From positions 11,512,017 through 11,576,016 of the forward strand of contig NC_084677.1 in NCBI RefSeq assembly GCF_028389875.1: a stretch of DNA of 64,000 nt, given 5' to 3'. The notes beneath the pieces are model-generated. The model did no database searches. It saw only the letters and a program-made list of their open reading frames with translations, and had not been told where the DNA came from. Source of the DNA: Rhea pennata. Its lineage: Eukaryota; Chordata; Aves; Rheiformes; Rheidae. Below are positions 1 to 12,700 of the stretch, piece after piece; within the stretch, counting starts at the first letter, position 1; every line of letters starts with the position of its first letter. Made by a program: the position numbers and the translations under genes.

Positions 1-708
1 CATACAAGGCAAAACTTCCTAGGCAGCCTGGTTGCCTGAAAGTAGCACAGATTCTTACCACGTGGCATAAAAAGTGGGTGATGAGTTCATTCCTCTCCCC
101 AACACAGGGGAGGCTGAACAGCAGTAGGCGGTGTTGCGATTAGTAGCTCTGTAATCTCAGCAAGGAGTCCCTGTCCAGCTCCTGAGTGCATGGGTTACAT
201 TGCTTTCTGCTCCTATTGAGCAGTTCACAGACATTTTCAGAGCCTGGATCCTTTTTTCTTCTTTCCCACCTCCTTTTTGAGCCTAGTATGGGATGTTAAG
301 CAGTAAATGGTCAATAAGGAGACTGCTGAAGCAAGGGCCTTTCCCAGCTTTTATGTTTGGGTATTAATTCTACTCATTCCTAACAAACAAGAGAAAGGGG
401 AATAATTTCTGAACGGGAGACACACTTGTTCCATACAGTGTTAGAACAGCTCAAATAGAGCACTTTCATCCCCTTACAGCTATTTATAACTCTTAGCCAC
501 AGTTGGAAGTGAGGTTGATGTGAAGAGCTGGGAGATGTGAACTAAAGTAAGGAGGGGATTGCTTGCAACTCTCTGGCCTGCCCAGTTTATAGTTCTGCAA
601 GTTTAGACTTGTATCTGAATTTTCCCATCACCAGAGATTTCATGGGTGGGGTTATGGGTGTATGAAGTTCAGGTTTCCATTCTGAGACTGTTTCAATTCT
701 TTCTGCAG
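1..708. other. Probable OTOA intron; no supported exon
   Basis: This stretch precedes the first exon I can support (709). That exon begins in phase 2, so a coding exon must lie upstream. I found no open segment here with acceptor, donor and matching phase. One open stretch near 161-280 lacks a donor. Confidence 0.5.
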
Positions 709-3700
709 GGTTGAGTATCTGGAGTATGTTTCAGGCTCTTTGTGTGTCCCTTTTATTGCGAGTCTGGGAAAGACTGAGATGGACATTGTGAATCCAAGCC
801 TTCACAAAAAGAGCGCTGTCCTGCAGAAAGTACAGGAGTGCTTGGTAGGCATGATTAGATGGGGTCAGTGGTGGGAGGGAGAACTGCAAAAAAAGATATC
901 CGTAACTAGCCACTGACAATTCCGTATTAAGTGAAAGTGGTTGTATTAGTCCCTATAGTCACATGAGGTGCCTCACAATGTTGTGATGCATTCCTGAAGT
1001 CTCCTCCCTGCATGCATCCCTCTTGTGGTCTCCTACAGATAGACAGCAAGCTCTCAGACACAAGCTCTCCTGTTCTGTGTCTGTACAGTACCTTAGTGCA
1101 GTGAACCCCAAGCTGGTGACCATACAACAACCCAAAAGGCAATAATATGGCATGCTAATTTCTTCATTATTGTAAGTAAGAGCAATTTAGACTGTACCCT
1201 GGCTTGTAGAAACTGTTAAAGTCTTACGTTTAAGGCCGAGCAAAGCATTTGTGATTTTCTGGATTGTACATGCCCAAGGCCAATGACAGCCCAGTTTAGC
1301 AACCTACCAATTGATTCCTGGCAGAAATTAGATGTCTGTAGACCTCAAACATCCCCGTAACCCCTGAGCTACCCAGAACTGCTTTTGAAACAGCTCTGTG
1401 GAAAGGGTTTCTAACTCAACAAAAATAATTTCTTTATTCCCATGTAGACCAAAATACGTGAATTTCCATTTAAACATAAGAAAAAACTTTTTTACTAGTG
1501 ATCAAACACTAGAACAGATTGACCAGAAAGTGCTTATTAAATACTATGAATTGTATGGATAACAGCAAAAAGTATAAAGTAGTCTCGACAGAAACTGCAG
1601 ATTAAACTGCTAGCATGAACTGTTGTGTCTTTGATCTTAAAGGGTTGCAGAGCTTAAATGTGTTGTGATGCAGCTGAGTGATACAGGGCAAGAGCCAAGA
1701 TTAGCTCTGCCAACAAGGTAAATGCTCTTTGTTTCAGAATGGCTCCATTGCTGATGAATATGATGTTGACCTACTTGGAAATCTGATCTGCCACTTACCT
1801 CCAGCTTCTATACGTGGCAGAATGTCCCTGAAGGCAATGGCAATAGCCCTGCATCAATTCAAACTCTGCCGACAGCTCAGCCATGAGCAGAAGATTGAAA
1901 TTAAATACAAACTCCTCGAGTTATATGGGTAAGGTATTCGATATACCACCTTGCTCTGGCTGACGTTTAAGACATGCAAATACCAGGCATTTGCTTTGTC
2001 CAAATAGCACTACAGTGAAAAACACAAAGCAACTTCTATCACTGGCCAAGCGTGGAGTCTCAGTCTGCTGGAATGACATTTCTGTTCTTGTATGTAACGT
2101 GATAACTGTGGAACAGAATGTAACTCCAGGGACACTATGAGTGGCTTGTGTCCAAGAGAAAAAGGGATAAATTCTACAGGCAAACTGAATCTATGGCATG
2201 GCAAGAGAAAGGGAATTACTGGCAAAGTACAGTGCAAGAATGCAAGGAATGGGAAGATGAAAGTGGGATACACAGTGCCCAGATGTGATAAGAGAAATTA
2301 AGAAGAATGTGAACATCCTGGCAATGGGAGTGAGCCAGAGGAGAAGGCAGAAGGATATAAATTTGAACCAACAGAAGCAACTAGGTGGACAGCCTGTTAG
2401 AGGTCATTAATGACTAAGACTAGGAGGCTGATTTCAAACACACTGCTGCATCAGGCATGCAAAAAACAGTGTAATCTTCTGTCTGGCAAGAATATACCAT
2501 TTCCCTCCTGCCTTCTCTCTTAGAGGTACCTTTAATTTGAAAACAGAGACTGGGACACGCAGTTCTTACCCCTAACCATCCCTTCAGTAAAGTGTGCCTG
2601 CAGTCTTTCCCTTCCTGCTCCACAGTATGTCACCTGATCCTCCTAAGCACTTTTGTTACTCCTTCAGCTTCCTCCTAGTTGTCAGCATTTTTCTGGTAAT
2701 GAAGTAGCTAAAGTGAATACATCAAAGAAAGTACTAAAAATTGACCTTATTTATTTATCAAATATAGGATAGATACTGATAGTTTTATGAGCTATGTTTT
2801 AGCTTCTAACTATATTTTTCACCAGATCCCACCCATGCATTTGATCTTGATACAGATTTAGATTAACACATCATGAAAAATTATACTAAATAATATTTTA
2901 TTAAGAAAATATTTGTCTAGTCAAAAATCCTGATAATGGGGCAACAAACCAAATAAAGTTTTGTTAAAATATAAATTAGTAACAGGCCTGATAGACTATC
3001 ATCATCTTTAGAGTCAGGCAGAGAATTATCAATCCAAGTGTTTTCTTAAGTTGATCACAAGACAACTGTCATTTGTCAGATTTGTATCAAACAGCTCAAA
3101 CATTCATAGTGCTAAGCTACAGATACTTCCAAACACCTAGCACCACTCAGAACTGAATTTGAACTTCATTTTTAAGACCTGAAATTCCTACAAATGATTT
3201 AGCATGTTATTTCAGGAGATATGATACCTACTACAGAATTGTTCTCCAATACAGAAATGGCACAGATCTAATTAGATCTGGTTCTACAAGGCAGTAGAGC
3301 TATCCTTCATTACTTCTTAACATTACAGATGAAGGAAATAGCACTGACAATAAAAATACGTAGCTAATAAGGTATGTATTTAAATCTTCTGCTCCATCAC
3401 TAGTTTTATGTTTCTGTCCCTTAGTTTTAAAGAGGCAGTGCTAGCAGCTGACCACTGCCACACTGAGTTACTTATGTGAGTTGTTCAGTGAAATCAGTCT
3501 TTTCAGAAATGTTGAGCATTCTCAGCTCCTTTTGACATCAGGGAAAGCTCCAGTAGCCCAACGCTGATGAAAAACAGCCTCTGTAAACCTGCAACAGTTA
3601 AATATGGAAAGTTGTTCAAATTTATAAGCAGGTGCTGGCAAGTATTGTTTGCTTGATGTATTAGCAAGATTGGTCCTTAGGCACGGTACTTGGAAAAGGG

Positions 3701-6700
3701 ATGGTTTCAGTTTTGTTTATGAGGTTCATACATTTTGATGCCATTTAATACTGTGCAGTATAAATCTGAGAAAATGGTAAATGAAGCTTTCTGGAAAAAA
3801 AAAGAAAGCAAGAAAGAAAAAAAAAGGGACTATTTCTCCTTACCTGAACACTGTAGTACTAAGAATGCTAAGAATATTGAGGGAGAGAGAGGGAGAAAAG
3901 CTCCTCCAGTGCTAAAATACTTGAAGGCTTTCTCTTGAGTGTACTGAGAACTCCACTAATGCCCTTTGTGTCAAAGAGATATGAGAAAATTCCATATGAT
4001 ATTAATAGACATGAATCGTCACGTTTGCATAGGAGTATCTATCTTTTCTATATGATATAGTCCAAATAAAACTGTGACATTTTAGTATAATTTTAATTGC
4101 TGGCATACGTTTTAGTATCATTTTGATTACAAGTATTCTTCATTAAAGTAATTTCCCCAAATATTTCCTCAGCTCCCCAAAGACCTGGACAGCTGAAACA
4201 ACATTAGATGTCGGACCATTCATAGCTCTGTTGTCAAAAGGAGAATTAAATGTCCTTGCCATAAAGGTATCTTTTTATCTCAATTTTTAAATCTGTGAAA
4301 GATATGTTAAAAGTTGAATTTATGAAAGTCATAATTCAGTCTAAATTATGCAAGTTGAATGCTAAACTAGGAAAATTCCTTCCTGGCAAGGAACCCTGTG
4401 TAACTGTTTTAATCCATTCTTACATTCCTGACTTCATCAACATTTCTGAGATTCTCTCTTGAATGTGATAGTAGTATAAACAATTATGTGCACATATACA
4501 ATGATAATTGAGCACTGTCATTATAGAAGAAAACAGTGCATTTATAGTGAGGTATATACATACAGAGCCTCCAACAATTTTAGAACTTTACGCAGTGCAG
4601 TGTTCCCTGCTTCATTCCCTCCTTTCCAACAACGAAAGTTTTGTTTTTTACCCCATTACTAATAATGAGATCATACTGAGAGAGAGAGAGAATCAAATTA
4701 GCATTTACTCATGTGGCCCTTTGCCCGCAGACTAGTGTAATAACATTATAATAATGCCACATAATAATAACTGATAGCCTCTGCATTGCACTCTGTAGTT
4801 TCTTTGCCCTCTTTCATTCTTATAACTTTATAGCTTTTATGTATAGGAATAACCTTACTGGAATGAGGTATTTATTTTTCAGCAGAATGATGTTAACAGA
4901 CACAGTAAGTTTTCCTCAGGAGATAATGCTTATGTTTGACAGTAGAGAATAAGATGTCAAATGAAAATGTGATGTCTAGCAAGGTGGAAGAGAGAGGTGA
5001 AAACCTTAGAAAATCCTAAAAAAGATGAACAAGATAAAATTAATTCTCATAATTTAATTGGATCCTCCCCCTAAATTCTGATATTTACCTGGCAAATTTA
5101 AAACAATCAAAATAAAGTACTTTTCATAGTGCACGTAATTAAACTGTGGAACTCATTGCTACAGCATGGTCTGGGTGCAGTCTCTAATTCAGACAGTGTT
5201 GAGATGTTGCCAGAAGCTGTGAGGGCTTACAAGAGAGAGAATCACTCTGAATTTACTTTCTTCCATATATTTCTTCTGTAAGCATCTGCTGTTGACCTTT
5301 GAGGACCAACCAATTTACTCTCCTTCCCTTCAGAAACATCTGCACAAGCAGGAAGGAAGCTGAGCTGTTGCTAGCTCGTACTTTGCTGAGGCCTGCACAA
5401 GTCTTTCTCTGTAGATCATTTCCTAATTGCTGTGTTTTAAAAGGGGGGAAAGATGTCTTACTCATTTTTTTTTCTCCTTTTGAAGTTCCCAAATATCATT
5501 TTACAAATAGCAAAGACAATTGGGCCAATTTCTTCAGCTGAAGAGCTTCTATCAACTGTATTTGAATTTGTCTCCAATACCACTGCCAGCAACAGATCAT
5601 CTATCACCAGTCCTGGTGAGTATTTCATCTGGTATCCGTGCAGTTTCAAAATGCCAGATTTACGGTGGTGCCATTTGGGGTAGGGGTGGTGCAATTTGAT
5701 CAGACTTTTTGTTTTGCTTTGCTATCAAATGCATTCTGAGAAACAGGGCAATAAAAAGTAAAGCCTCAAATAACTTGAAGAGGGTCACTCTTCTGGTAAA
5801 ACAGCGAGAATCTGTGCCCTGTTGCCTGTAGCTGTCTGATGCATTGACCAGTTGATGAAGCATTTAGTTCCATTAATCTCCTGGAACGTTTGCGAGTGCA
5901 CAAAGGGAAAAGATAAATCATTCATTTAGTTTTTTTCTTTATTTTTACTTTTTTTGCCTTCCTTTGTAATCTAAGTGAAATTCCTTGAAAAAAAAAGCCA
6001 CGAGGGTAACAAGTTATTGTGCCAAAAGATTACACGCAGTTAATCCTTTGCCAGACATGAGTTTATGTTGACTCAGCTGTTTTTCAATCTGACACTGCTG
6101 GCACGAGGTTTTGTCTGTCCAAATGGACAAAGTTTGTTATAGCCTAAAGGTATTTTAGTTAGCAACCAAACATCAATCTATTCAAACCTCTTCTGGCAAA
6201 TGGACCCTGTTTTCCTTGTGGGAGGTATATACTTAGACTGTATTCTAGCATTACAGTAGCTATATGCTTTCTCTTATTTGAAGTTCACCCAGGGAGAAAT
6301 TTTAAACTGCCATTTTAAACTGTGGCATAGAAAACAGATGTGCTGTGGGGAAGTCTTTGGAAAGAACTAAGGAGAATTTAGCACTGAACACTTTGGAGAG
6401 GTTTGATACTATCTACTTCTAAAGCTTTAAAAATCTCCCCATTGGTTCTCTGTTTAAGAGAATATAAGCCCAAGCTCCCACCAAACCCTGAGGTCTACAT
6501 GGAATTGCATCTGCCTGTATAATAGCAACTGTGAATGATTACTGTGGTGTCCCTGGGAATGAATATGCCCCTTACAATGTTGTATTCCTATACAGAGGGA
6601 GACAGAGAATGTTTTCCACAGCTATATTTTTGATCAGAGGAATCATTGCATAATTATCATACTTCAAAATTGCCAAATCAGGCCACAGAATAGCAGAGTG

Positions 6701-9700
6701 TTAGTCTGGCTGTATGGACAAAAATCACTCTTGAACAAGTAAACTATCTGATCATAAGCTGTTTGTTTAGACATGGGCCACTGGATTTGAAGATTCAGCA
6801 TCAGGGGTCTCAGCTTGTCTGTGTCGTTTATAATGTGCTTTTAGGTCTGAGGATCACAACAACACGAATCCTGAAAACTCTTCTAATCAGGCTAGCCCAT
6901 GGCCAATGCAGCTGCAGAGCAGCCTTGTCTGCACTGCAGGACCAATGTCAGCCTGCCAGGGAAGTTAATGATCTTTGTCATAGTCCAAAAGTATATTGAT
7001 GAAGTTCTGTAACCAAACATAATTTTATTAAGTTCACAGGACTCACATGACGATTTTTGAAAGGAATGAAAATTTATGACTGATTTCTGAATCATTGGAA
7101 AATTGATGTGTTATGAAAACAGCTCTAGAATAACAGTGATGTTCTTCAATGCAACCAACCTGATATTTTACATTTCTCACTGTCCAACTGTGAGCTATCA
7201 GTTCAATAACAGTAACAATTACTGGTGACAGAGTTTTTACATCTATACCTACATCAAAGGAAAAACAAAAATTGTGGAAAATATGAGATTAAACTCAGTG
7301 TACCCAAGATGCTACACTAAAACAGTGTCAGTGCTGGAAATAAAATTCAAGTTGATTGCATCACTGCACCAAGAATTTGTATTGTATATAACACAATTTG
7401 TATTGTATATAACACGTTCTGCATCAACCTAAGTATGATTATATAGCAAAAGGAAGAATGAGGCAGCATCAGATACAGGAAGCAAAGCCGGAAGTCTAAT
7501 TAGTATTTCCCTCTCTAATCTCACCAACATATCTGGTGTGTAGCAAATAATAAAAATCAGTGTTTTTTCCAAGACCAAAAAATATTAGATTTTTGTGACT
7601 TGGGAAAGGGAACTGCATTGTGCAAGGATGGATAGGTAGTATTTACATGAAAAAAAGCTGACCTTTTGCAGCAGGGGAAAGTGAAACAAAGCAGCTTCAC
7701 AAGAGAGTGGTTTGAAGGGAGAGCAGAACATCAGCTGGTACAGTAGAAGCTGAGCAGCATTTTCATTTGCTCAACAGATATAGTCTTTTCAGTCTACCCA
7801 CTACTGTAGCTTTCTTTGATGCAAACAAATCCCTTTTCTGCCTCCTTTCAAAGTACAAATCTATTTTGTATATCCTCACTTTAATTTACTTAGCTAGGGA
7901 AGCTTAGCTCAGACTCAGCATCTGTGAAATTCTTGCTTTTTACTGGTAATGATCGTATCTGGAGACATGCAGAGATTATTCAGTTTAGATAATTGTTTAA
8001 TAAGGGTTTCCAGAATTAGTGACAGGAGAGAGATCAGGATTCTAATTTCTGCTTTCCATATTCAATATTAGAGGTGGTCAATGCCAGCAAGGACCAGGAT
8101 TCATTAAAAGACACAATGGAAACAGTCTCATTTAAGCATGCGTAGGGCCAGAATCTGTCGGTAAATCAGATTTTTAAATGCTGTTCGTCTGTCCTAACAG
8201 TTCTGTTGTAAGTGAATAGCCCTTTCTAGTTCCTGACATTTTAACAACATGCTTGACATAAAGAACAAGCACTGCCTTTCTCTGACACATTCAGTTTCTG
8301 TCTTCACCTTGTTTAAATGTCAGGCAAGTCTTATAAGACATACATCTCTGTCAGTGTGTTTCAGAGTTAAAGGATCTCTCCTATCTGTTACTTAACTCTT
8401 CAGTTGGATTCATGTATGTGGTGCTTGAACATGGAGAAGTTTATTCAGCTGCAACTTTTCTGTGTGAACAGCAATATAGCTGTATAGAGAGCTATATTTG
8501 CGTTTCATGCTTTCATTCTTTCATTCTTCTGAAACAAGATTCCTGATAAACAGTGTTTTTACCTTAGGATCAGCAGTTACCAGGATTTTGGTTCTTTTAG
8601 GGAATTAGACACTTAAAAGATCTTGGTTACTCTTAGCATTTCATACATCCAGATTTTAATGTCACTGTAGTATCATATAGTTCAAAAATATGTCTACTCC
8701 TATTTTCTTTTCCAGCATGAGCTGCATTTGGAGGACAATATATAACCAATTTCTTGCAAATTAGGCAATCCTATTTTTATATCCAGGACATTCATGATGT
8801 GAATATTTAAAGGAATTATTTCATTGTAGGATGATAGATTTATCAATATCACATTGGCTGTAGCTAATCCATAGCCTGTCAGCCTCTTAAATCTTTGTAT
8901 TGGTTCAATTTCTTTTTTTGGTCTCCTTGAAGAAAACTCTTGCTGTTTGTCTTTTTCTTCCAGATTGCTTAGGAACCAGAGCCCCTTCTTCGGATGAAAT
9001 TATTAAATTAGCAGAAGCAAATGCCTTTTGGTCAGTTCAGGAACTGAAATGCATGGATGCAGAAACATTTGATAAAAATGTGGAACTTCTTGGGACTGTG
9101 TCAGATTTTAACAGCTCCCAACTTACTGTCTTGAAGGAAAAAGCCAAGCAGGTAACTATCCTGTCTGTGAAAGAAAATTAAATTCGTAATTTAATTTGCT
9201 GTTATCAAACTGTGTAGTTCTAAAGTAACTATGCTATTGCAATGTAACTATTGCTGGAAGAATATCTATTGTTTATTGGAAAAATAATGTGATTTGATGT
9301 TAGAAGATTATTGCCCTTGCTTTAGAGTCAAAAGGCAAGTAGTTCTGAGCTACTGGCAGCTGAACAACTTAAGTGCTTTTATTTTTCAACACCTTTTCAG
9401 TTGCTTGCTTCTTGTTTTTCTTCCAGAAAAGAGAGATCAGTAAGCCATACTATACACTATTGGTAGGCCTGCTGAGAATTAAGTTCAGTGTGTTAAATTG
9501 TCTACACGTTAAATGTAGCTTACAGTGGTATAAAACCAGATTGACTGAAAGAGACTTCTTAGCTGGGAAGCCTGATGTTCCCACCTGATTGCCACAGCCA
9601 GTGCACCAGGGACAAACTCATTGATGGGAAATTTTAGGGAGAAAAAAAACACTTGTGCTTGAAGTCTTTGTCTTCACTAGGTGGTTACAGGCAATTATTT

Positions 9701-12700
9701 AGAAAACAGAGCAGAGGGAAGATATCCTGCTTTGTCTGAGGAATGGGATTGGAGTCTCTTTGCCCATTAGTGCCCTTCCCCAGCTCCCTGCAGCACTGCT
9801 CGCACCTGCCTCTTTCCTGAGATGTGCAGCAGGGCTGGCTGTGGGGCTGCAGGCAGGGTGCCAGCAAGGAGCACTGCTGCCCGGCCAGGCATGGGCTCCT
9901 GCAGACACCTGAGGGAGAAGTCAGCCCTCGCCCCACACCTGCAGTCATCAGTGCTGCACCCCTCCCTGGAGGTGACTGCCTCCTGCTCCCTCTTGCTGCC
10001 TGCGCAGCTGCGGAACAGCTCTTGCGCCCTGTGCTGTCCCAAACATCCTTCTGTTGTAGGAAAGGAAAGCCTTAGGGTGCAATCCGACAAGTTATTTTGG
10101 CTGCAGAAGAGCCAGAGGTGAAGAGGGGACTGACCCCAGCCTGTCTGCAGCTGCTTGTCACCAGCCTCTCCTGTCTGCCTTCATCGCTGCGTGGCTAGCT
10201 GTTCCCTAATCCCTTTCTGTCAAAATGAGCCAACGTTTTTTTTTTTTTTAAAAAAATCCCTTTCAGGCTCCATCAGAGCAGTCTGACAGAACCAGGTTAG
10301 GAAGCATCTACAAGTACAATTAGTTGCAAGCAGCACAAGTGCAGGGGGCTGCGATCTCTGGAGGGAAGCAGAAACGGGACAAGGTGGGACAGGGCAGCAT
10401 CTCCTTAAACCAGGAGCTGCAGCCAGAACAGTGGAGCTGACCATGACCTTTGGGTAGGTGAGGCCAGAAGTGCAGTGTTTAGTAGTGAAGCTCAGCTTTT
10501 AAAACTCCTAAAATGCAGGTGCTTAAGGAGAAGTGGCACTAACTGGATTTTCAAAAGCAGATGCTGACCCTGGTCTCTGCTGCCTTGTTGCAGTAGGACA
10601 GCAGCCCTCTGCATCAGATGAGTTCTTCTGAAGACAGCCTCCCTCTGTCAACATGGAGACATGTGGCTAGGAAAAGGAAAAAAATATAACCCTAGAAGAA
10701 AATAAAAATACTGCTCATCTGAGATATTGGAAATAAAAATATTTTACAGCAGTGTGACATACTGGTATGCTTGCAGAGTGATACCTGTTCTAGAGAAATT
10801 GCCAGCAAGGTTAGTATACTCATATCCCAGCTATAATCAATTAAAAGATGCACAGATCTGAAGTGCACTAAATGCAAGAATACTTTGTCTGTGTGAATGT
10901 TTGTAAGAAAGATTACTGTTAGACAAAGCCAGACTTCCTGTATAATAGTTTATAAAATGTAACATGGTGTTAACACTGAAGTCAAAGCCTGAGAAATCAA
11001 ATAGTACAGGCAAAGCAACCACAATTCTTTGAAATTATCTGCATAAGATGATCTTTATTATTAACTAAAGGGCATCTTTGATTAAAGGTTTGATTAAACC
11101 AGCTTTATTTCTCCTAAACTGATTGATTCTGCATAGTCCTCTTGGGGCCAAACTAATTCAAAAAGTCCAGTTATCAGATTGTGTCTTAATCAAAATAAGA
11201 AGCTTAGGTGACTTAGAAGAGGAAGGTCTCTAAGCTCAGTGATAAACAGCTGTGTAGACCTGCAGCCTCTAGGTGAATGAGGACCACGGAGTGTTTCAGT
11301 TTTCATGTGTTGTGTTATTTATACTGTTACGTCTGAGATTTTATCTCTGTTGTCAGATAATACTATTTATGAAGCAGTTCAAATGCTTTATTTTATGACC
11401 TAGATCAGTAAACAGACACAGAATTTTTAACTGTACTTGTTTCATATACCCCTCAAGCTAGAGAATTAAGAGCTTTAAAATTGGGTAACACTTTATACTA
11501 TTTCTTTTATTTGGAAAAGATTGAAATTTCCCAGGCTAAATCCTTTTTATATTTCCTTATGACATTGTAAAACCAGCATAAAGGACTGTGTGGAAACTAG
11601 CTGACATAATGCAAATTTTCTGAAGTACATGAGACCATTAAACAAAACGTACTTTTCTTTTTCTTTTCTTTCCTTTTTTTTTTTTTTTTTTTGACTTATA
11701 CCTTTCTTTTTCTGGTTATTAATTTTAGCCAAAATCGAAGCTCTCTTCTCTCTGACAATTAGCCATATCCTCCCAGATGTGGACCACTGACTATCAGCTT
11801 CTATAATTTCCAACAAAATACAGTTAATAGTTCTGGGCTCTGCAAATTCAGCTCTAGATGGTCTTTTCTTATTCAGGTAGATCTTTCCTTGAAATCAGAA
11901 TTTTCTTAGGAGCTGGTCTGGGACAGCTTTTGAATTGGTGTAATTGTATTACAGATAAAGTTAAAGCAGTGGAACACATCAGTTTAAATACATCAGTATT
12001 GGTATAAAAGAGCCCTTATTTCTTTGTTTTTACAGAGCTTCACAGTTAACTGTATCTTTACAAACACATTAAAATGAATTTTAAAAATACTCTATGTACA
12101 CAAACTTGAAGTCAGAACTTTAGAAATGGTCTATTTGCCTGGATTATCCGATTCTCTACTTTGACTTCTGCCTTCCTTGTCACTGACTGCTCACGAAGGC
12201 AGTTTGAAGTCACTCCACTGCCGTGACTGCAGCTGATGCAAAAGCCTGCATGGTTCATTTGCTGCTTTTGTTGTAGCAGTAATAGTGTGGATCTTAGCAC
12301 AGGCTCACTTTTTTTGTTGTTTTTAGTGGCATTTGCTTCTACAGGAACACTTCCAGCAGTACCTGTACTGACTTAACAACAAGCTCAAGCTGTACAAATT
12401 GCAGTGTTTTTGGATGAACTCATCATTGCTAGTGTAGAACCTGAAATAGCTTCACAATACCTAAGCTCTGCCTATTGCGTGCAAAGAAGCATCCTTTGGC
12501 TGATGTGGTTTATCCTTGGGTATTGGGATTTCTAAAGCCCAAAGTTTTGAGAATGGTGCATAAGCAGGAAGATGCATAACGATCTGATAGACACTCTATG
12601 TTAATGAATTTATTCTAAAGGTTTGGGGATCACTGTCAGACTGGAAGAGTTACCATATTGTTTCTCTGGGGCGCATTGCTCTGGCACTCACTGAAAATGA

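Noticed and set aside
161-290. Possible OTOA exon after AATCTCAG near 160
   Set aside because: Open for about 40 codons but no GT donor that would give the phase needed to join exon 709-844, and no family-like sequence.
3735-3938. Lysine-rich + strand open frame
   Set aside because: Arises from an A-rich low-complexity stretch in an OTOA intron; no splice sites in phase.
9685-10121. Overlapping 70-107 codon frames on both strands in the GC-rich OTOA intron segment
   Set aside because: Mutually overlapping, Cys/Ala/Ser-rich by composition, and no acceptor-donor pair in OTOA phase.
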